Part shown: positions 10,081 to 22,296 of the stretch, piece after piece | Layout of the letters: each line of letters begins with the position of its first letter | Position numbering within the stretch: position 1 is the first letter of the stretch | DNA from: Epilithonimonas hispanica | GTDB lineage: Bacteria > Bacteroidota > Bacteroidia > Flavobacteriales > Weeksellaceae | Direction of reading: 5' to 3' | DNA: 64,000 nt | NCBI RefSeq assembly: GCF_003385395.1 | Contig: NZ_QNUG01000009.1 | Location: 1 to 64,000, forward strand | The notes under the pieces: generated by a model | Seen by the model: the letters and a program-made list of their open reading frames with translations, nothing else | The model's database searches: none | Told to the model about the DNA's origin: nothing | Program-made: the position numbers and the translations under genes

Positions 10081-10114
10081 AAAGAGGCTGTCCTTTTGAG
10101 ATAGCCTCTTTTTT
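10081..10114 (+). terminator. Intrinsic terminator after gcvP
   Basis: AAAGAGGCT (10081-10089) pairs with AGCCTCTTT (10103-10111), followed by more T residues. Confidence 0.8.
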
Positions 10115-10387
10115 ATTGTGTACGAATTTGGCTATAGTTTTTTTAGCAATTATATTTTAAGTTGTCAATTAGTTTTTACTTTTCTAATTCTTTAAGAAAA
10201 TTATAGTTTGCGATTTTGTATATGTAATTATCAGTTTTAGATTATTAATTAAAAGTCGTATTAATTAAAGATTTAAAGTTTATTTATGGATTAAAACTAT
10301 GGAAAGAATTAAAACAATTATATAGATAATTTTTTTTCTGCCTTGCATTTCTGTAAATTTATTCCTTGAATTTAATCTAATTTAAAA
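10115..10387. other. AT-rich intergenic region upstream of gnd
   Basis: About 270 bases with no credible ORF, RNA gene or repeat. The last 60 bases probably hold the promoter of the pentose phosphate operon (TTG near 10345, TAAATTTA near 10355), but spacing and match are imperfect. Confidence 0.5.
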
Positions 10388-11806
10388 ATGAAAAAATATA
10401 ATTACGGGGTAATTGGCCTCGGAGTAATGGGAAGAAATCTTCTTTATAATATAGCAGACAACAATTTTTCTGTTGCGGGATTTGACCTTGATGAAGAAAA
10501 AGTAAAAGAACTTCACAATGGTGCTACCGAAGGAACAACTGTTCTGGGAACAGCTTCTTTGGAAGAATTTGTATCTGTATTGGAAAGTCCGAGAAAAATA
10601 ATTCTAATGGTTCCCGCAGGAAAACCTGTTGATGCGGTTTTAGGAAATATTACGCCACTTTTAGATAAAGGAGATATTGTAATTGATGCAGGTAATTCTT
10701 ATTTCGCTGATACCAATAGACGTGTTGCCGATTTAGCATCGAAAAATCTACATTTTATGGGAATGGGCGTTTCCGGTGGTGAGCAAGGTGCTAGAAGAGG
10801 TCCAAGTATTATGCCTGGAGGAGATTTGGAAGCTTTCAATCTGCTTCAACCAATGTTGGAAGCGATTTCTGCAAAAGTTGATGGCGAAGCTTGTACCGCT
10901 TATATGGGAAAAGGTTCTGCCGGAAACTACGTAAAAATGGTTCACAACGGAATCGAATATGCGATTATGCAACTCATAACTGAAGCTTACGACTTGTTGA
11001 GAAAAGGAGCAAATCTTAATAATGATCAGTTATACGAAGTTTTCAAAACGTGGAATGAAGGCGAAATGAACTCATTCTTAATTGAAATCACTAGAGATAT
11101 TTTCAAACAAAAAGATGATTTGACAGACGGTTATCTTGTTGATAAAATCCTAGATAAAGCCGGAGCTAAAGGAACCGGAAAATGGACTTCCGAACAAGCT
11201 ATGGAAATCGGAGTTTCTATTCCAACGATTGATATTGCGGTGACTTCAAGAATTTTATCATCTTATAAAGAAGAGAGAATTAAAGCTTCTCAATTATATT
11301 CTAAAGAAGAAATATCAAAGCCGGAAAATACAGAATTATTCATCAAAGAAGTTGGTGATGCACTTTATTTATCAACTTTAATCAGTTATGCTCAAGGTTT
11401 AGCGTTGTTGGTAAAAGCTTCCGAAGAATATCAGTTTGAAATTCCATTAAAAGACGTTGTGAAAATCTGGAGAGGTGGATGTATCATCCGTTCAGTTTTA
11501 TTGGAGAAGTTCTATCAGGCATATTCTAAGGAAGAGAATTTGTCTAATATTTTATTAAATGAAGGTGTTTCTGAAATCGTTAAAGACAAAATTTCTTCAT
11601 TAAGAAAAACGTCTTCTTATGCTGTTTTGAATGGAATTCCGAGTTTAGGTATTCAAACTGCTTTAGGCTATTTTGATGCTTACACTACAGAATCTTTACC
11701 TGTGAATCTCCTTCAGGCACAACGTGATTATTTCGGAGCGCACACGTATCAAAGAGTTGATAGAGAAGGCGTTTTCCACACTTCTTGGAATAGTAAAAAT
11801 AATTAA
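10388..11806 (+). CDS. gnd: 6-phosphogluconate dehydrogenase, decarboxylating
   Basis: A 472-residue enzyme that oxidises 6-phosphogluconate to ribulose 5-phosphate and CO2, making NADPH. Seen: the Rossmann motif GVIGLGVMGRNL (about residues 7-18), the substrate-binding segment GVSGGEQGARRGPSIMPGG, the catalytic-Lys helix NYVKMVHNGIEYAIMQLI, KGTGKW and IWRGGCIIRS. Length matches the roughly 470-residue type. First gene of a tight gnd-zwf-pgl operon (gaps of 12 and 15 bases) that encodes all three oxidative pentose phosphate steps, in reverse order of the pathway. Confidence 0.97.
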   Translation: MKKYNYGVIGLGVMGRNLLYNIADNNFSVAGFDLDEEKVKELHNGATEGTTVLGTASLEEFVSVLESPRKIILMVPAGKPVDAVLGNITPLLDKGDIVIDAGNSYFADTNRRVADLASKNLHFMGMGVSGGEQGARRGPSIMPGGDLEAFNLLQPMLEAISAKVDGEACTAYMGKGSAGNYVKMVHNGIEYAIMQLITEAYDLLRKGANLNNDQLYEVFKTWNEGEMNSFLIEITRDIFKQKDDLTDGYLVDKILDKAGAKGTGKWTSEQAMEIGVSIPTIDIAVTSRILSSYKEERIKASQLYSKEEISKPENTELFIKEVGDALYLSTLISYAQGLALLVKASEEYQFEIPLKDVVKIWRGGCIIRSVLLEKFYQAYSKEENLSNILLNEGVSEIVKDKISSLRKTSSYAVLNGIPSLGIQTALGYFDAYTTESLPVNLLQAQRDYFGAHTYQRVDREGVFHTSWNSKNN

Positions 11807-11818
11807 AATTCGGAAAAA

Positions 11819-13300
11819 ATGAGCGAAAAAGAAACTTTGACCCCAACAACAATTGTTATTTTTGGGGCAACAGGAGATTTAGCAAAAAGAAAATTATTTC
11901 CGGCTTTTTATAATTTGTTTATAGATGACAGAATGCCTAAAGATTTTAATATTATAGCTTTGGGTAGAGCGGAGAATGATGATGAAAATTTCAGAAATTA
12001 TATTAAAGAAAATCTTGAAAACTTCTCTCGGAAAAAGGTAACTTCTGAAGATTGGGAAGCTTTCCAATCGCATATTGTTTATTTCCGACATCAGTTAGAT
12101 GAAGTAAATTCTTATAAAGCTTTGAATCAGAAATTAGAAGATTTTGATAAAGTTTATGAAACAAGAGCAAACAGACTTTTCTATTTGTCGATTGCACCTA
12201 ATTTTGTCTCGGCTATTTCTGGTCATATGAAGAATGCTTCTATTGCTTCTGATCCAAAAAAAGACAGAATCATCATCGAGAAACCTTTTGGTCACGACAA
12301 AGCATCTGCAATTGAACTTAATAATCTGCTTTCTCAAACTTTTGAAGAAGAACAAATCTATCGCATCGACCATTATTTGGGGAAAGAAACGGTTCAGAAT
12401 ATTTTGGCATTCAGATTCGGAAACTCGATTTTTGAACCTTTGTGGAATCATAGACATATAGAATCTATTCAAATCACTGTTGCAGAAGAAGTTGGAGTAG
12501 AGACTAGAGCGGCTTTCTATGAGCAGACTGGAGCGCTTCGGGATATGATTCAGAATCATTTGTTGCAAATCCTTTGTATGGTTTCTATGGAAGCACCTGC
12601 CTCTTTGGAATCTAGCGAGATAAGAGACAAAAAAGTGGATGTTCTAAAATCCATTCGAAGAATTACACCAGAAAAAGTTGACCATTATGCTGTGAGAGGA
12701 CAATACGGAAAAGGGAAAATCAATGGAGTTGATGCTAAAGCTTATCGAGAAGAAGAAGGCGTAGCGAGTGATTCTAATACAGAAACTTTCGCAGCAATAA
12801 AATTCTATCTAGACAATGAAAGATGGCAGAATACGCCTTTCTATGTTAGAACGGGTAAAAAAATGAAGGAAAAACATTCTTACATTACGATTCAGTTTAA
12901 AGAACTTCCGCATTCTACATTTTCTGACGGTCCGTCTCAATTATCTGCCAATAGGTTGATTATCAATATTCAGCCGTCGATGGATATTAGACTTCAATTT
13001 ATGTCGAAGAAACCTGGACTTTCTTTGGAATTGAAACCTGTAGAAATGGTTTTTAATGATTTTGCTTGTCAGGAAAATAGTCCCGAAGCTTATGAAACAT
13101 TACTATTGGAAGCACTTTTAGGAGATTTGACATTATTTATGCGTTCGGATCAGGTAGAAGAAGCTTGGGATGTGATGAAAACCATTCAAGAAACTTGGCA
13201 AAGTCGCAAAGATGCTTCATTCCCAAATTATAAAGCAGGAAGTTGGGGGCCAGAAGAAAGTAATGCTTTGGTTGAAAGACAAGGTCACAAATGGGTTTAA
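11819..13300 (+). CDS. zwf: Glucose-6-phosphate 1-dehydrogenase
   Basis: A 493-residue enzyme that oxidises glucose 6-phosphate to 6-phosphoglucono-1,5-lactone, the entry step of the oxidative pentose phosphate pathway. Seen: dinucleotide-binding GATGDLAKRKLFPA (about residues 16-29), EKPFGHD, and the active-site signature RIDHYLGKE (about 182-190) with the conserved Lys. A normal-length enzyme in a three-gene operon with gnd upstream and pgl downstream. Confidence 0.97.
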   Translation: MSEKETLTPTTIVIFGATGDLAKRKLFPAFYNLFIDDRMPKDFNIIALGRAENDDENFRNYIKENLENFSRKKVTSEDWEAFQSHIVYFRHQLDEVNSYKALNQKLEDFDKVYETRANRLFYLSIAPNFVSAISGHMKNASIASDPKKDRIIIEKPFGHDKASAIELNNLLSQTFEEEQIYRIDHYLGKETVQNILAFRFGNSIFEPLWNHRHIESIQITVAEEVGVETRAAFYEQTGALRDMIQNHLLQILCMVSMEAPASLESSEIRDKKVDVLKSIRRITPEKVDHYAVRGQYGKGKINGVDAKAYREEEGVASDSNTETFAAIKFYLDNERWQNTPFYVRTGKKMKEKHSYITIQFKELPHSTFSDGPSQLSANRLIINIQPSMDIRLQFMSKKPGLSLELKPVEMVFNDFACQENSPEAYETLLLEALLGDLTLFMRSDQVEEAWDVMKTIQETWQSRKDASFPNYKAGSWGPEESNALVERQGHKWV

Positions 13301-13315
13301 TTTAAAACTATTGAA

Positions 13316-14026
13316 ATGAATATTACAGTATTTGATAATTTAGATACATTATATAAAAAAGCAGCAGATACATTTGTTGAACTTTCTGAAAAATCTATTC
13401 AAAAGCACGATAAATTTGTTGTTGCATTAAGCGGAGGTTCTTCTCCGAAAGCCATTTTTAGTTTGCTGGCGACTCAGGAATATTCTGATAAAATAGACTG
13501 GAGCAAAGTTTATTTTTTCTGGGTCGATGAAAGATGGGTTTCTTTGGCTGACGAGAAAAGTAATTTTAAAATGACTTTAGAAGCACTTTTGGATAAAGTT
13601 CCAGTAGATGAAAATCACGTTTTTCCAATGTATAAAGATGGAGTTGAACCTGAAGATTATGCTAAAGAATATGAAGGGCAAATCCGAAAAGTTCTTGGTA
13701 ATGAAGGAGTTTTCGATTTTATCCTTTTAGGAATGGGAGATGATGGACATACAGCTTCGCTTTTTCCAGGTGAAAAAATTCTTCACGAGAAAGAAAAATG
13801 GGTAGATGCTTATTATCTGAAACCTCAGGAAATGTACAGAATCACTTTGACAGAGCCAATCATTAATAAAGCTGAAAATATCTTGGTTGTAGCTTTCGGA
13901 GAATCTAAAAAGCATGCTTTGAATGAGGTCTTGAACGGAGAATATAACCCCGAACTATATCCACTTCAACTGATTGAAAGAAAAGACAGTTTTCAGTTTT
14001 TTACGGATGAGAAAGCTTTAGGTTAA
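13316..14026 (+). CDS. pgl: 6-phosphogluconolactonase
   Basis: A 236-residue lactonase of the NagB/Pgl type (DevB family), which hydrolyses the product of Zwf to 6-phosphogluconate. Seen: ALSGGSSPKAIFSLL near residue 40, FFWVDERWV, and LGMGDDGHTASLFPG (about 140-154). Last gene of the operon; a strong terminator follows 22 bases after the stop. Confidence 0.96.
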   Translation: MNITVFDNLDTLYKKAADTFVELSEKSIQKHDKFVVALSGGSSPKAIFSLLATQEYSDKIDWSKVYFFWVDERWVSLADEKSNFKMTLEALLDKVPVDENHVFPMYKDGVEPEDYAKEYEGQIRKVLGNEGVFDFILLGMGDDGHTASLFPGEKILHEKEKWVDAYYLKPQEMYRITLTEPIINKAENILVVAFGESKKHALNEVLNGEYNPELYPLQLIERKDSFQFFTDEKALG

Positions 14027-14048
14027 AAGTGAAATTTATATTGAAATT

Positions 14049-14077
14049 AAGCATTTACGTTTTTGTAAATGCTTTTT
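14049..14077 (+). terminator. Intrinsic terminator after pgl
   Basis: AAGCATTTAC (14049-14058) pairs perfectly with GTAAATGCTT (14065-14074), followed by TTT. Confidence 0.85.
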
Positions 14078-14109
14078 GTTTTACATTCAGAAATTTAATT
14101 TTATTAATC

Positions 14110-14137
14110 TTGTTTTGGTAATTTTTAACTACCTTTA
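14110..14137 (+). promoter_or_regulatory. Promoter of the TolC-HlyD-ABC export operon
   Basis: TTG at 14110-14112 and TACCTTTA at 14130-14137 (7 of 8 against TAnnTTTG) are 17 bases apart, the usual spacing of Bacteroidota -33/-7 promoters. It lies between the pgl terminator and the leader hairpin of the next operon. Confidence 0.5.
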
Positions 14138-14148
14138 GAAGAATGAAA

Positions 14149-14196
14149 AATGATAAAGCTAACATTAATTGTGGCGCTTTATCATTAGTGTTTTTT
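14149..14196 (+). terminator. Hairpin with T run in the leader of the export operon
   Basis: AATGATAAAGC (14149-14159) pairs with GCTTTATCATT (14176-14186), and a six-T run follows at 14191-14196. It lies just after the inferred transcription start and before the outer-membrane channel gene, so it may act as an attenuator; it could also be a second terminator for pgl read-through. Confidence 0.5.
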
Positions 14197-14241
14197 GTAA
14201 CTTGCCATAATTAAAACTGTTTTCTAGAAAATTTTAAAATT

Positions 14242-15672
14242 ATGAGATTCAGGAAAATTGTACTTGCCTCACTTCTGATTTTTTCTTCCAAAATACATTG
14301 TCAGCAATATACATTGAAAGAATGTATAGAAAAAGGAAAACAAAATAATGTCAATATAAAGCTGGCTGAACAATCTCTGGAAACCCGTGAAAAACTTCTA
14401 CAATCCAACAAAAATAATAATCTTCCTAAAGTCGATTTTCTTGGTGGTTATAATTACATCGGAGAACCTATCAAAATCAATCTTCAGCAGGTAAAAGACG
14501 GAATTGTAGAAGGTTCGGCCACTCAAAGTGCCGCTTCTGCCAATACTGTTTATCAGCAGATTACTGGAAATCCGCTTCCGCAACAGGTTCAGAATGTGAT
14601 TTATCAGACTTCCAAAGATATTATCAGCGCAGTTTATCCCAATTACAATCCGGCGATTGCAAAACAAAGTTACTTCTTGGCAGGAATTCTCGTTCGTCAA
14701 CCAATTTATCTTGGAGGGAAACTGAATGCAGCAAAAGAACTTTCAAAACAACAGGTAGAAAGTGGAAAAGCGAATCTAGAATCAGCTCAAAATCTTACCG
14801 CTTATAATATTTCATTGAATTATATTCAGGTGATGTATCTCAATTCGATGATTAAAAAACAGGAAAAAATTGTTGAATCTCTTGAAAATAATGAGAAATA
14901 TGCACAAAGTCTTCTGAAAGCTGAAATCATTCCGCCTTACTTGAAAAACTGGTCAAATATTACGAAGCTTCAAGGCGAAACCAATCTCAAAAATCTTAAA
15001 CTCGAAAAAGAAAATGCGCTTTTAACTCTAAAAGATTTAATGGGAATTTCGCTTGACGAAACAATGGAAATCAATGAAGAACTGAATGAAAATATTGAAG
15101 TTCCCAACTTCTCGTCATCAGAAAAAAATGCAGATTTAAAATTATTATTAAGCAAAAAGAAAGAAGCGGAAACGACTCATAATATTACCAAATCTCTCTC
15201 TAGACCGAACATTTTTGCCATTGGAAATTATCAGTTTTTCAGAAATGACCTTCCGCTGATTACTCCACCTTGGCTGGTTGGGATAGAAATGCAATGGACA
15301 CTTTTTGACCCAGAAAGGAAATCCAAAAATCTTGCTACACAGTCTTTGATAAAAGAAGCCGACCTTTTGATTGACCAGAAACAAAAATCTGTGGATTTGG
15401 CTACCAAAATTTCTGAGAATAAATTAATCAGTTTCAAAGAACAGAGCGAGACATTTGATGCGGCAAGACAACAAACTTATACGACCACAGAAATGGTAAG
15501 GAAAAGAATGGAAAACAGCCTTTCTTCAGTCAAAGATGTGAACGATGCTTTACAACTTCAATACGAAGCCGAAAAATTGTATTACACATCGTTAGTAGCT
15601 TATCAAACTGTGATTGCAACTTATTTTTATATCACAGGAAACGTCGAAAATATTACCAATTACATTCCTTAA
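14242..15672 (+). CDS. TolC family outer-membrane efflux protein
   Basis: A 476-residue outer-membrane channel of the OEP/TolC family. Seen: a signal peptide (about residues 1-21, ending SKIHCQ), then TLKECIEKGKQNN typical of the first OEP helix, and two long alpha-helical repeats rich in coiled-coil segments (around 190-270 and 380-450). It heads an operon with an HlyD-type adaptor and two ABC-2 permeases, so it should form the exit duct of a tripartite exporter. Confidence 0.92.
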   Translation: MRFRKIVLASLLIFSSKIHCQQYTLKECIEKGKQNNVNIKLAEQSLETREKLLQSNKNNNLPKVDFLGGYNYIGEPIKINLQQVKDGIVEGSATQSAASANTVYQQITGNPLPQQVQNVIYQTSKDIISAVYPNYNPAIAKQSYFLAGILVRQPIYLGGKLNAAKELSKQQVESGKANLESAQNLTAYNISLNYIQVMYLNSMIKKQEKIVESLENNEKYAQSLLKAEIIPPYLKNWSNITKLQGETNLKNLKLEKENALLTLKDLMGISLDETMEINEELNENIEVPNFSSSEKNADLKLLLSKKKEAETTHNITKSLSRPNIFAIGNYQFFRNDLPLITPPWLVGIEMQWTLFDPERKSKNLATQSLIKEADLLIDQKQKSVDLATKISENKLISFKEQSETFDAARQQTYTTTEMVRKRMENSLSSVKDVNDALQLQYEAEKLYYTSLVAYQTVIATYFYITGNVENITNYIP

Positions 15673-15684
15673 ACTGATAACAAG

Positions 15685-16680
15685 ATGAAAAACTTTATAA
15701 AAAATTACTGGGCAGTTTTTATTCCGATTATTGTGTTGGTCATTGCTCTAATTTATCTTTTTCGAAATAAATCCTCAGAGAATAATAAAGAAACTGTCAT
15801 CGGAATGGTAGATGCAGAATTTGTGGATGTTTCCGCTTCTTTGCCTGGAAGAGTTGTTGAATTGTTGGTGAAAGAAGGCGATGAAGTGAAGGAAGGTCAG
15901 GTTGTTGCCCAAATGAAAACCTCAGAAATTGAAACCATTCAGTCGCAAATGTCGGAAGCTGTAATTGTCGCTCAGAATCAATTAGATAAAATCAATCGTG
16001 GCGTAGAACCTGAGGTTTTGAAGTCAGCGGAAAACCTCCAACAAATTGCTAAACAGCAAATGGATTTGATGAATAAAACTTACACTCGTTTTCAAAATCT
16101 TTATTCGGAAGGTGTGATTTCCGGACAGGAGAGAGATATTATTTATTTTAAATATAAAGCGGCTCAAAAAGAATTAGAAACTGCAACGCTGAATGTTCAG
16201 CTTTTGCAACGTGGAAATAATCAGGAACTTAAAAATTCTGCTCAAGCGATTCTGAATCAAGCAAAAGGTGCAGATGAATTAGCAAAAGAGATTAAAGATA
16301 ATGCTTCTATAAAAGCTCCGGCTTCTGGCAAAATTTCTACAATGATTTCCAACAAAGGCGAAATGGTGAATGCTGGTTATCCGATGATGACGATTCAGAA
16401 AGATAATTCGTTTTTTGTGAAATTCAATATTCGTCAAAATCAAATGACCAAAATTGACAAAGGAAGCATTGTTAAAATGAAAATTCCTGGTTGTACACCA
16501 GAAGAAGTGAAAGGTGTGGTTTCCGAATTGGCTCCGGCTTTAGGTTATGCGGATTGGGTTCCTGAAAAACAAAATGGCGAATTTGAGCTGAGAACTTTCC
16601 AGATAAAAGTGAAACCTGAGAATGCCAATTTGATAAAAGGTCTTCGTTCGGGAATGACAGCGCAGCTTATTTTTGATTAA
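15685..16680 (+). CDS. HlyD family secretion/efflux adaptor
   Basis: A 331-residue membrane-fusion protein. Seen: a single N-terminal membrane anchor (residues 7-26), a biotinyl-lipoyl-like half motif (SLPGRVVELLVKEGDEVKEG), a coiled-coil hairpin (about 90-200), the second lipoyl half (ASIKAPASGKISTM) and a beta-barrel. It is 12 bases after the TolC gene and should bridge the inner-membrane ABC-2 permeases to TolC, as YbhG does in YbhGFSR-type exporters. Confidence 0.92.
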   Translation: MKNFIKNYWAVFIPIIVLVIALIYLFRNKSSENNKETVIGMVDAEFVDVSASLPGRVVELLVKEGDEVKEGQVVAQMKTSEIETIQSQMSEAVIVAQNQLDKINRGVEPEVLKSAENLQQIAKQQMDLMNKTYTRFQNLYSEGVISGQERDIIYFKYKAAQKELETATLNVQLLQRGNNQELKNSAQAILNQAKGADELAKEIKDNASIKAPASGKISTMISNKGEMVNAGYPMMTIQKDNSFFVKFNIRQNQMTKIDKGSIVKMKIPGCTPEEVKGVVSELAPALGYADWVPEKQNGEFELRTFQIKVKPENANLIKGLRSGMTAQLIFD

Positions 16681-16711
16681 AGAAATTATTTAAATAAAAT
16701 CAATAAAACCA

Positions 16712-17878
16712 TTGAAAACCATCAGCCGAATTATGATTAGAGAATGGAAGCGGATTTTTTCGATTCCGAATTTCTATGTGATTTTGCTGGTCATTCCACC
16801 GATTATTTTTCTTTTTTACGGATTTATTTATCAGAAACAATTTGCGAAAGAACTTCCGATGGCGGTTTGGGACGAAGACCAATCTTCGGTTTCCCGAATG
16901 TTGACCGATATGATGGAACATAACGAGTTGATTCAATTTACTCAAACGGTTCACAGCAATGTGGAAATTGAAAAACTGATGAAGGAAGGCAAAATTTTCG
17001 GTGCAGTTCATTTTCCAAAAAATATGGAATCTGATGTCAAGAAAAATCATCAGTCCAATATTACACTTTATACCAACGGTGCTTATTTGGTTCCTGCAAA
17101 AATGATTTACAAAGGCGCTGCCGAAGTTATTATCAAAGGAGGTTTGGCGGTTGTTCTTCAAAAAGCAGAAAAGCAAGGAATGTCTGCTGAAAAGGCAAAT
17201 ACATTAGTTCAACCTATAAAATTGAATACGACAACATTGTATAATCCGGATTTTAATTATCAGATGTATCTCACGCCCGGATTGATTACGGTCGGACTTC
17301 AGATGGCTTTGGTTGTGGCTTCTGTTTTAATTTTAAATCTTGAGTTCAGGCGAAATACAATTGATGAACTTTTGAAAATTTCGACTTCATCTTCGCAGAT
17401 TGTCATCGGGAAAATGCTGGCTCATCTTTGCATTTCGTGGATACTTTTTGTACTAGTCGCTTACGTGGTTTTTCCTGTTTATGAGTTAGGAAAACCCAAA
17501 ACCGATTTCAATTTTTTCCTGATTTACACCTTGATGTCGTTGGCTTGCATCGGAATTGGGGTGATGCTTTCCGCAATTTCCAATAATCTTCTTTTTGTGA
17601 CGGATGTAGCGTTGTTTTTCACTTCGCCAGCTTTTGTTTTCAGTGGGTTTACGTTTCCGAGATGGGCGATGCCTTGGTACGACCAGTTTTATGCAGACAT
17701 AATGCCTTATACGCATTTTTTGGACGGATTTATAAAGCTCTATTTTATGGAACTTCCGTTGTCTTATGCAACTCCGGAAATTTTCAAATTGCTGGTTTTT
17801 ATTGGAATCACATTTCCTTTAAGCATTGTGTTTTTTCAAAGAAAAGTCAATCAATATCTTAAAGAAAATCGCATATGA
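16712..17878 (+). CDS. ABC-2 type transporter permease (first of two)
   Basis: A 388-residue ABC-2 permease (ABC2_membrane_3 type). Seen: one N-terminal membrane segment (FYVILLVIPPIIFLFYGFIY), a large periplasmic domain (about residues 45-190), then about five further membrane segments. The start is TTG at 16712; an ATG at 16733 would only remove seven residues. The stop overlaps the start of the next permease in ATGA. Substrate unknown; relatives export drugs or lipids. No ATP-binding partner lies next to it. Confidence 0.88.
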   Translation: MKTISRIMIREWKRIFSIPNFYVILLVIPPIIFLFYGFIYQKQFAKELPMAVWDEDQSSVSRMLTDMMEHNELIQFTQTVHSNVEIEKLMKEGKIFGAVHFPKNMESDVKKNHQSNITLYTNGAYLVPAKMIYKGAAEVIIKGGLAVVLQKAEKQGMSAEKANTLVQPIKLNTTTLYNPDFNYQMYLTPGLITVGLQMALVVASVLILNLEFRRNTIDELLKISTSSSQIVIGKMLAHLCISWILFVLVAYVVFPVYELGKPKTDFNFFLIYTLMSLACIGIGVMLSAISNNLLFVTDVALFFTSPAFVFSGFTFPRWAMPWYDQFYADIMPYTHFLDGFIKLYFMELPLSYATPEIFKLLVFIGITFPLSIVFFQRKVNQYLKENRI

Positions 17879-19026
17879 AAGAGATTTTCGACATATTGAA
17901 AAGAGAGCTTAAAAACGTTTCGAAAGATTCGAGTTTGTTTCTGATTTTGCTTTTGGCACCGATTCTTTACGCATTTATGTACGGAAGTATTTACCTGAAC
18001 AAAGGCGAAGAGAAAGTGAAATTAGCTTTGATTGATAACGATGGAACTTCAATTTCCAGAACCTTGACGGAACAATTTGATTCGACGCCAATGATAGAAA
18101 TTATTCCGAGTTCTAATATTAATGAAGCTCAGGAAAAGATGTATCAGGGAGAAGTTCAAGGCTATTTTTATATTCAGTCGGGCTTTGAGAAGGCTATTTT
18201 ATCGCAAAAACAAACGAATGTAAATCTGATCTTGAATGCTTCAAGGTTTTTGCCTTCCAGCGATTTGCTCAGTACGGTTACCAAAGTTTGTCTGACGGTG
18301 GGAGCGGGTGTGAGAAAAACGTATTTCAACAAACAAGGAATGGGAGAGGACGAATCGATGAAAATGACCAATCCGATTAATATGGATTATCGTCCGCTTT
18401 ACAATTCGGGGATGACTTATGGTGCGTTTCTTTTGCCCGGATTATTGGCGATTATTTTACAGCAAACACTTTTAATAGGCGTTGCTGCGGCGTTTACTTC
18501 GGAAAGAGAAGAGAATAAATTATTGAATCTTTATCAGGTTTCAAAGCAAAGTATTTCTAAAATGATTTTCGCGAAAAGTCTGCTTTATTTTTTTGCATTT
18601 ATGATATTCGGATTGTTTTTCTCGATTGTTAATTTTTCCGTTTTCGGAGTTGAGATTAGAGGAAGTTATCTTGATTTAGCTGTTATTTCAGCTTTATTTA
18701 TCGCAACAATTATTGTCTTCGGAATGTTGATTGGAAGTTTTTTCAAGACCAAACTTTTTGCTTTTCAGGTTTTGGTATTTTCGTCTTATCCGATTTTTTT
18801 AATCACAGGATATTCTATGCCATATCAGGCTTTACCGAAGTTTGTGCAGATGTTGTCTAATACATTACCGACTTCTCCATTTTTGAAAACATACATCTCA
18901 ATTGTACAATCTGGAGGTTCGCTTGCCGATAATCTGAATTCTGTTATTCATTTGGTAATTCTGTGGATTTTTTTCGAATTTCTATTAATCTTAAGGATAA
19001 AATATTTGATTAAAACTATAACTTAA
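17875..19026 (+). CDS. ABC-2 type transporter permease (second of two)
   Basis: A 383-residue ABC-2 permease with the same layout as its upstream neighbour: an N-terminal membrane segment (LFLILLLAPILYAFMYGSIY), a soluble domain with LALIDNDGTSISRTL, then a cluster of C-terminal membrane helices. It is translationally coupled (4-base overlap) and probably dimerises with the upstream permease. The ATPase must be supplied by another locus or the pair is non-functional; none is found between 14 and 19 kb. Confidence 0.88.
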   Translation: MKEIFDILKRELKNVSKDSSLFLILLLAPILYAFMYGSIYLNKGEEKVKLALIDNDGTSISRTLTEQFDSTPMIEIIPSSNINEAQEKMYQGEVQGYFYIQSGFEKAILSQKQTNVNLILNASRFLPSSDLLSTVTKVCLTVGAGVRKTYFNKQGMGEDESMKMTNPINMDYRPLYNSGMTYGAFLLPGLLAIILQQTLLIGVAAAFTSEREENKLLNLYQVSKQSISKMIFAKSLLYFFAFMIFGLFFSIVNFSVFGVEIRGSYLDLAVISALFIATIIVFGMLIGSFFKTKLFAFQVLVFSSYPIFLITGYSMPYQALPKFVQMLSNTLPTSPFLKTYISIVQSGGSLADNLNSVIHLVILWIFFEFLLILRIKYLIKTIT

Positions 19027-19083
19027 ATACTTAATGAATATGCAATTTTATAGTGAAATTTAAAATACGAGTTAGCGATAAAA

Positions 19084-19109
19084 AAATAACACTGTCGATT
19101 TTGATAGTG

Positions 19110-19115
<6 letters not shown>
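19084..19115. terminator. Bidirectional terminator between convergent genes
   Basis: AAATAACACT (19084-19093) pairs with AGTGTTATTT (19106-19115). The hairpin includes the stop codon of the reverse-strand gene (19110-19112) and can serve both the ABC operon and the reverse-strand nucleotidyltransferase remnant. Confidence 0.75.
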
Positions 19116-21858
<2,743 letters not shown>

Positions 21859-21892
21859 TTATTTTAAATATTTTTGATGAAATTTTATTAAA

Positions 21893-22228
21893 ATGATTTT
21901 AGAACAACTTAAAAATTCTCCGGAAACAATCGATTTTAAAGACGTGATTGCTTTTATTGATGAGAATTATGATTTCACTCCAACGAAATTTACTAATGGA
22001 AATACTATTAACGATGCCAATCAAAATAATGGTTCTTGCAAAGTTTTCAGTTTTGCGAAATTGAATCAACTTTCGAAAGACGATACTTTAGCATTATTCG
22101 GAGATTTTTACAGAACAGATGTTTTACAAAATCTTGAAGGAACTGACCATCAGAATATCAGAAATTTTATCGAATTTGGTTGGGATGGGGTTTCTTTTGA
22201 AGGAGAAGCTTTAAGGAATAGAGATTAG
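21893..22228 (+). CDS. HopJ type III effector family protein (small conserved protein)
   Basis: A 111-residue protein of the HopJ family (PF08888). Seen: LKNSPETIDFKDVIAFIDE at the N-terminus, the block YDFTPTKFTNG, and NGSCKVFSFAKLNQLS. The name comes from a Pseudomonas syringae protein, but the family is widespread in non-pathogens without type III secretion, so it is not evidence of virulence. Function unknown. Divergent from rtcB and upstream of the WYL regulator, so it may be a member of the same regulated island. Confidence 0.8.
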   Translation: MILEQLKNSPETIDFKDVIAFIDENYDFTPTKFTNGNTINDANQNNGSCKVFSFAKLNQLSKDDTLALFGDFYRTDVLQNLEGTDHQNIRNFIEFGWDGVSFEGEALRNRD

Positions 22229-22296
22229 AATAGAGAAGTTAGACATTAAACGTATATCAGATTTTATGACAATTCAAATTCATTTATAATTATTCT

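Noticed and set aside
21893..22228. HopJ family as a sign of type III secretion
   Set aside because: No secretion genes are present, and the family is common in bacteria without such a system.
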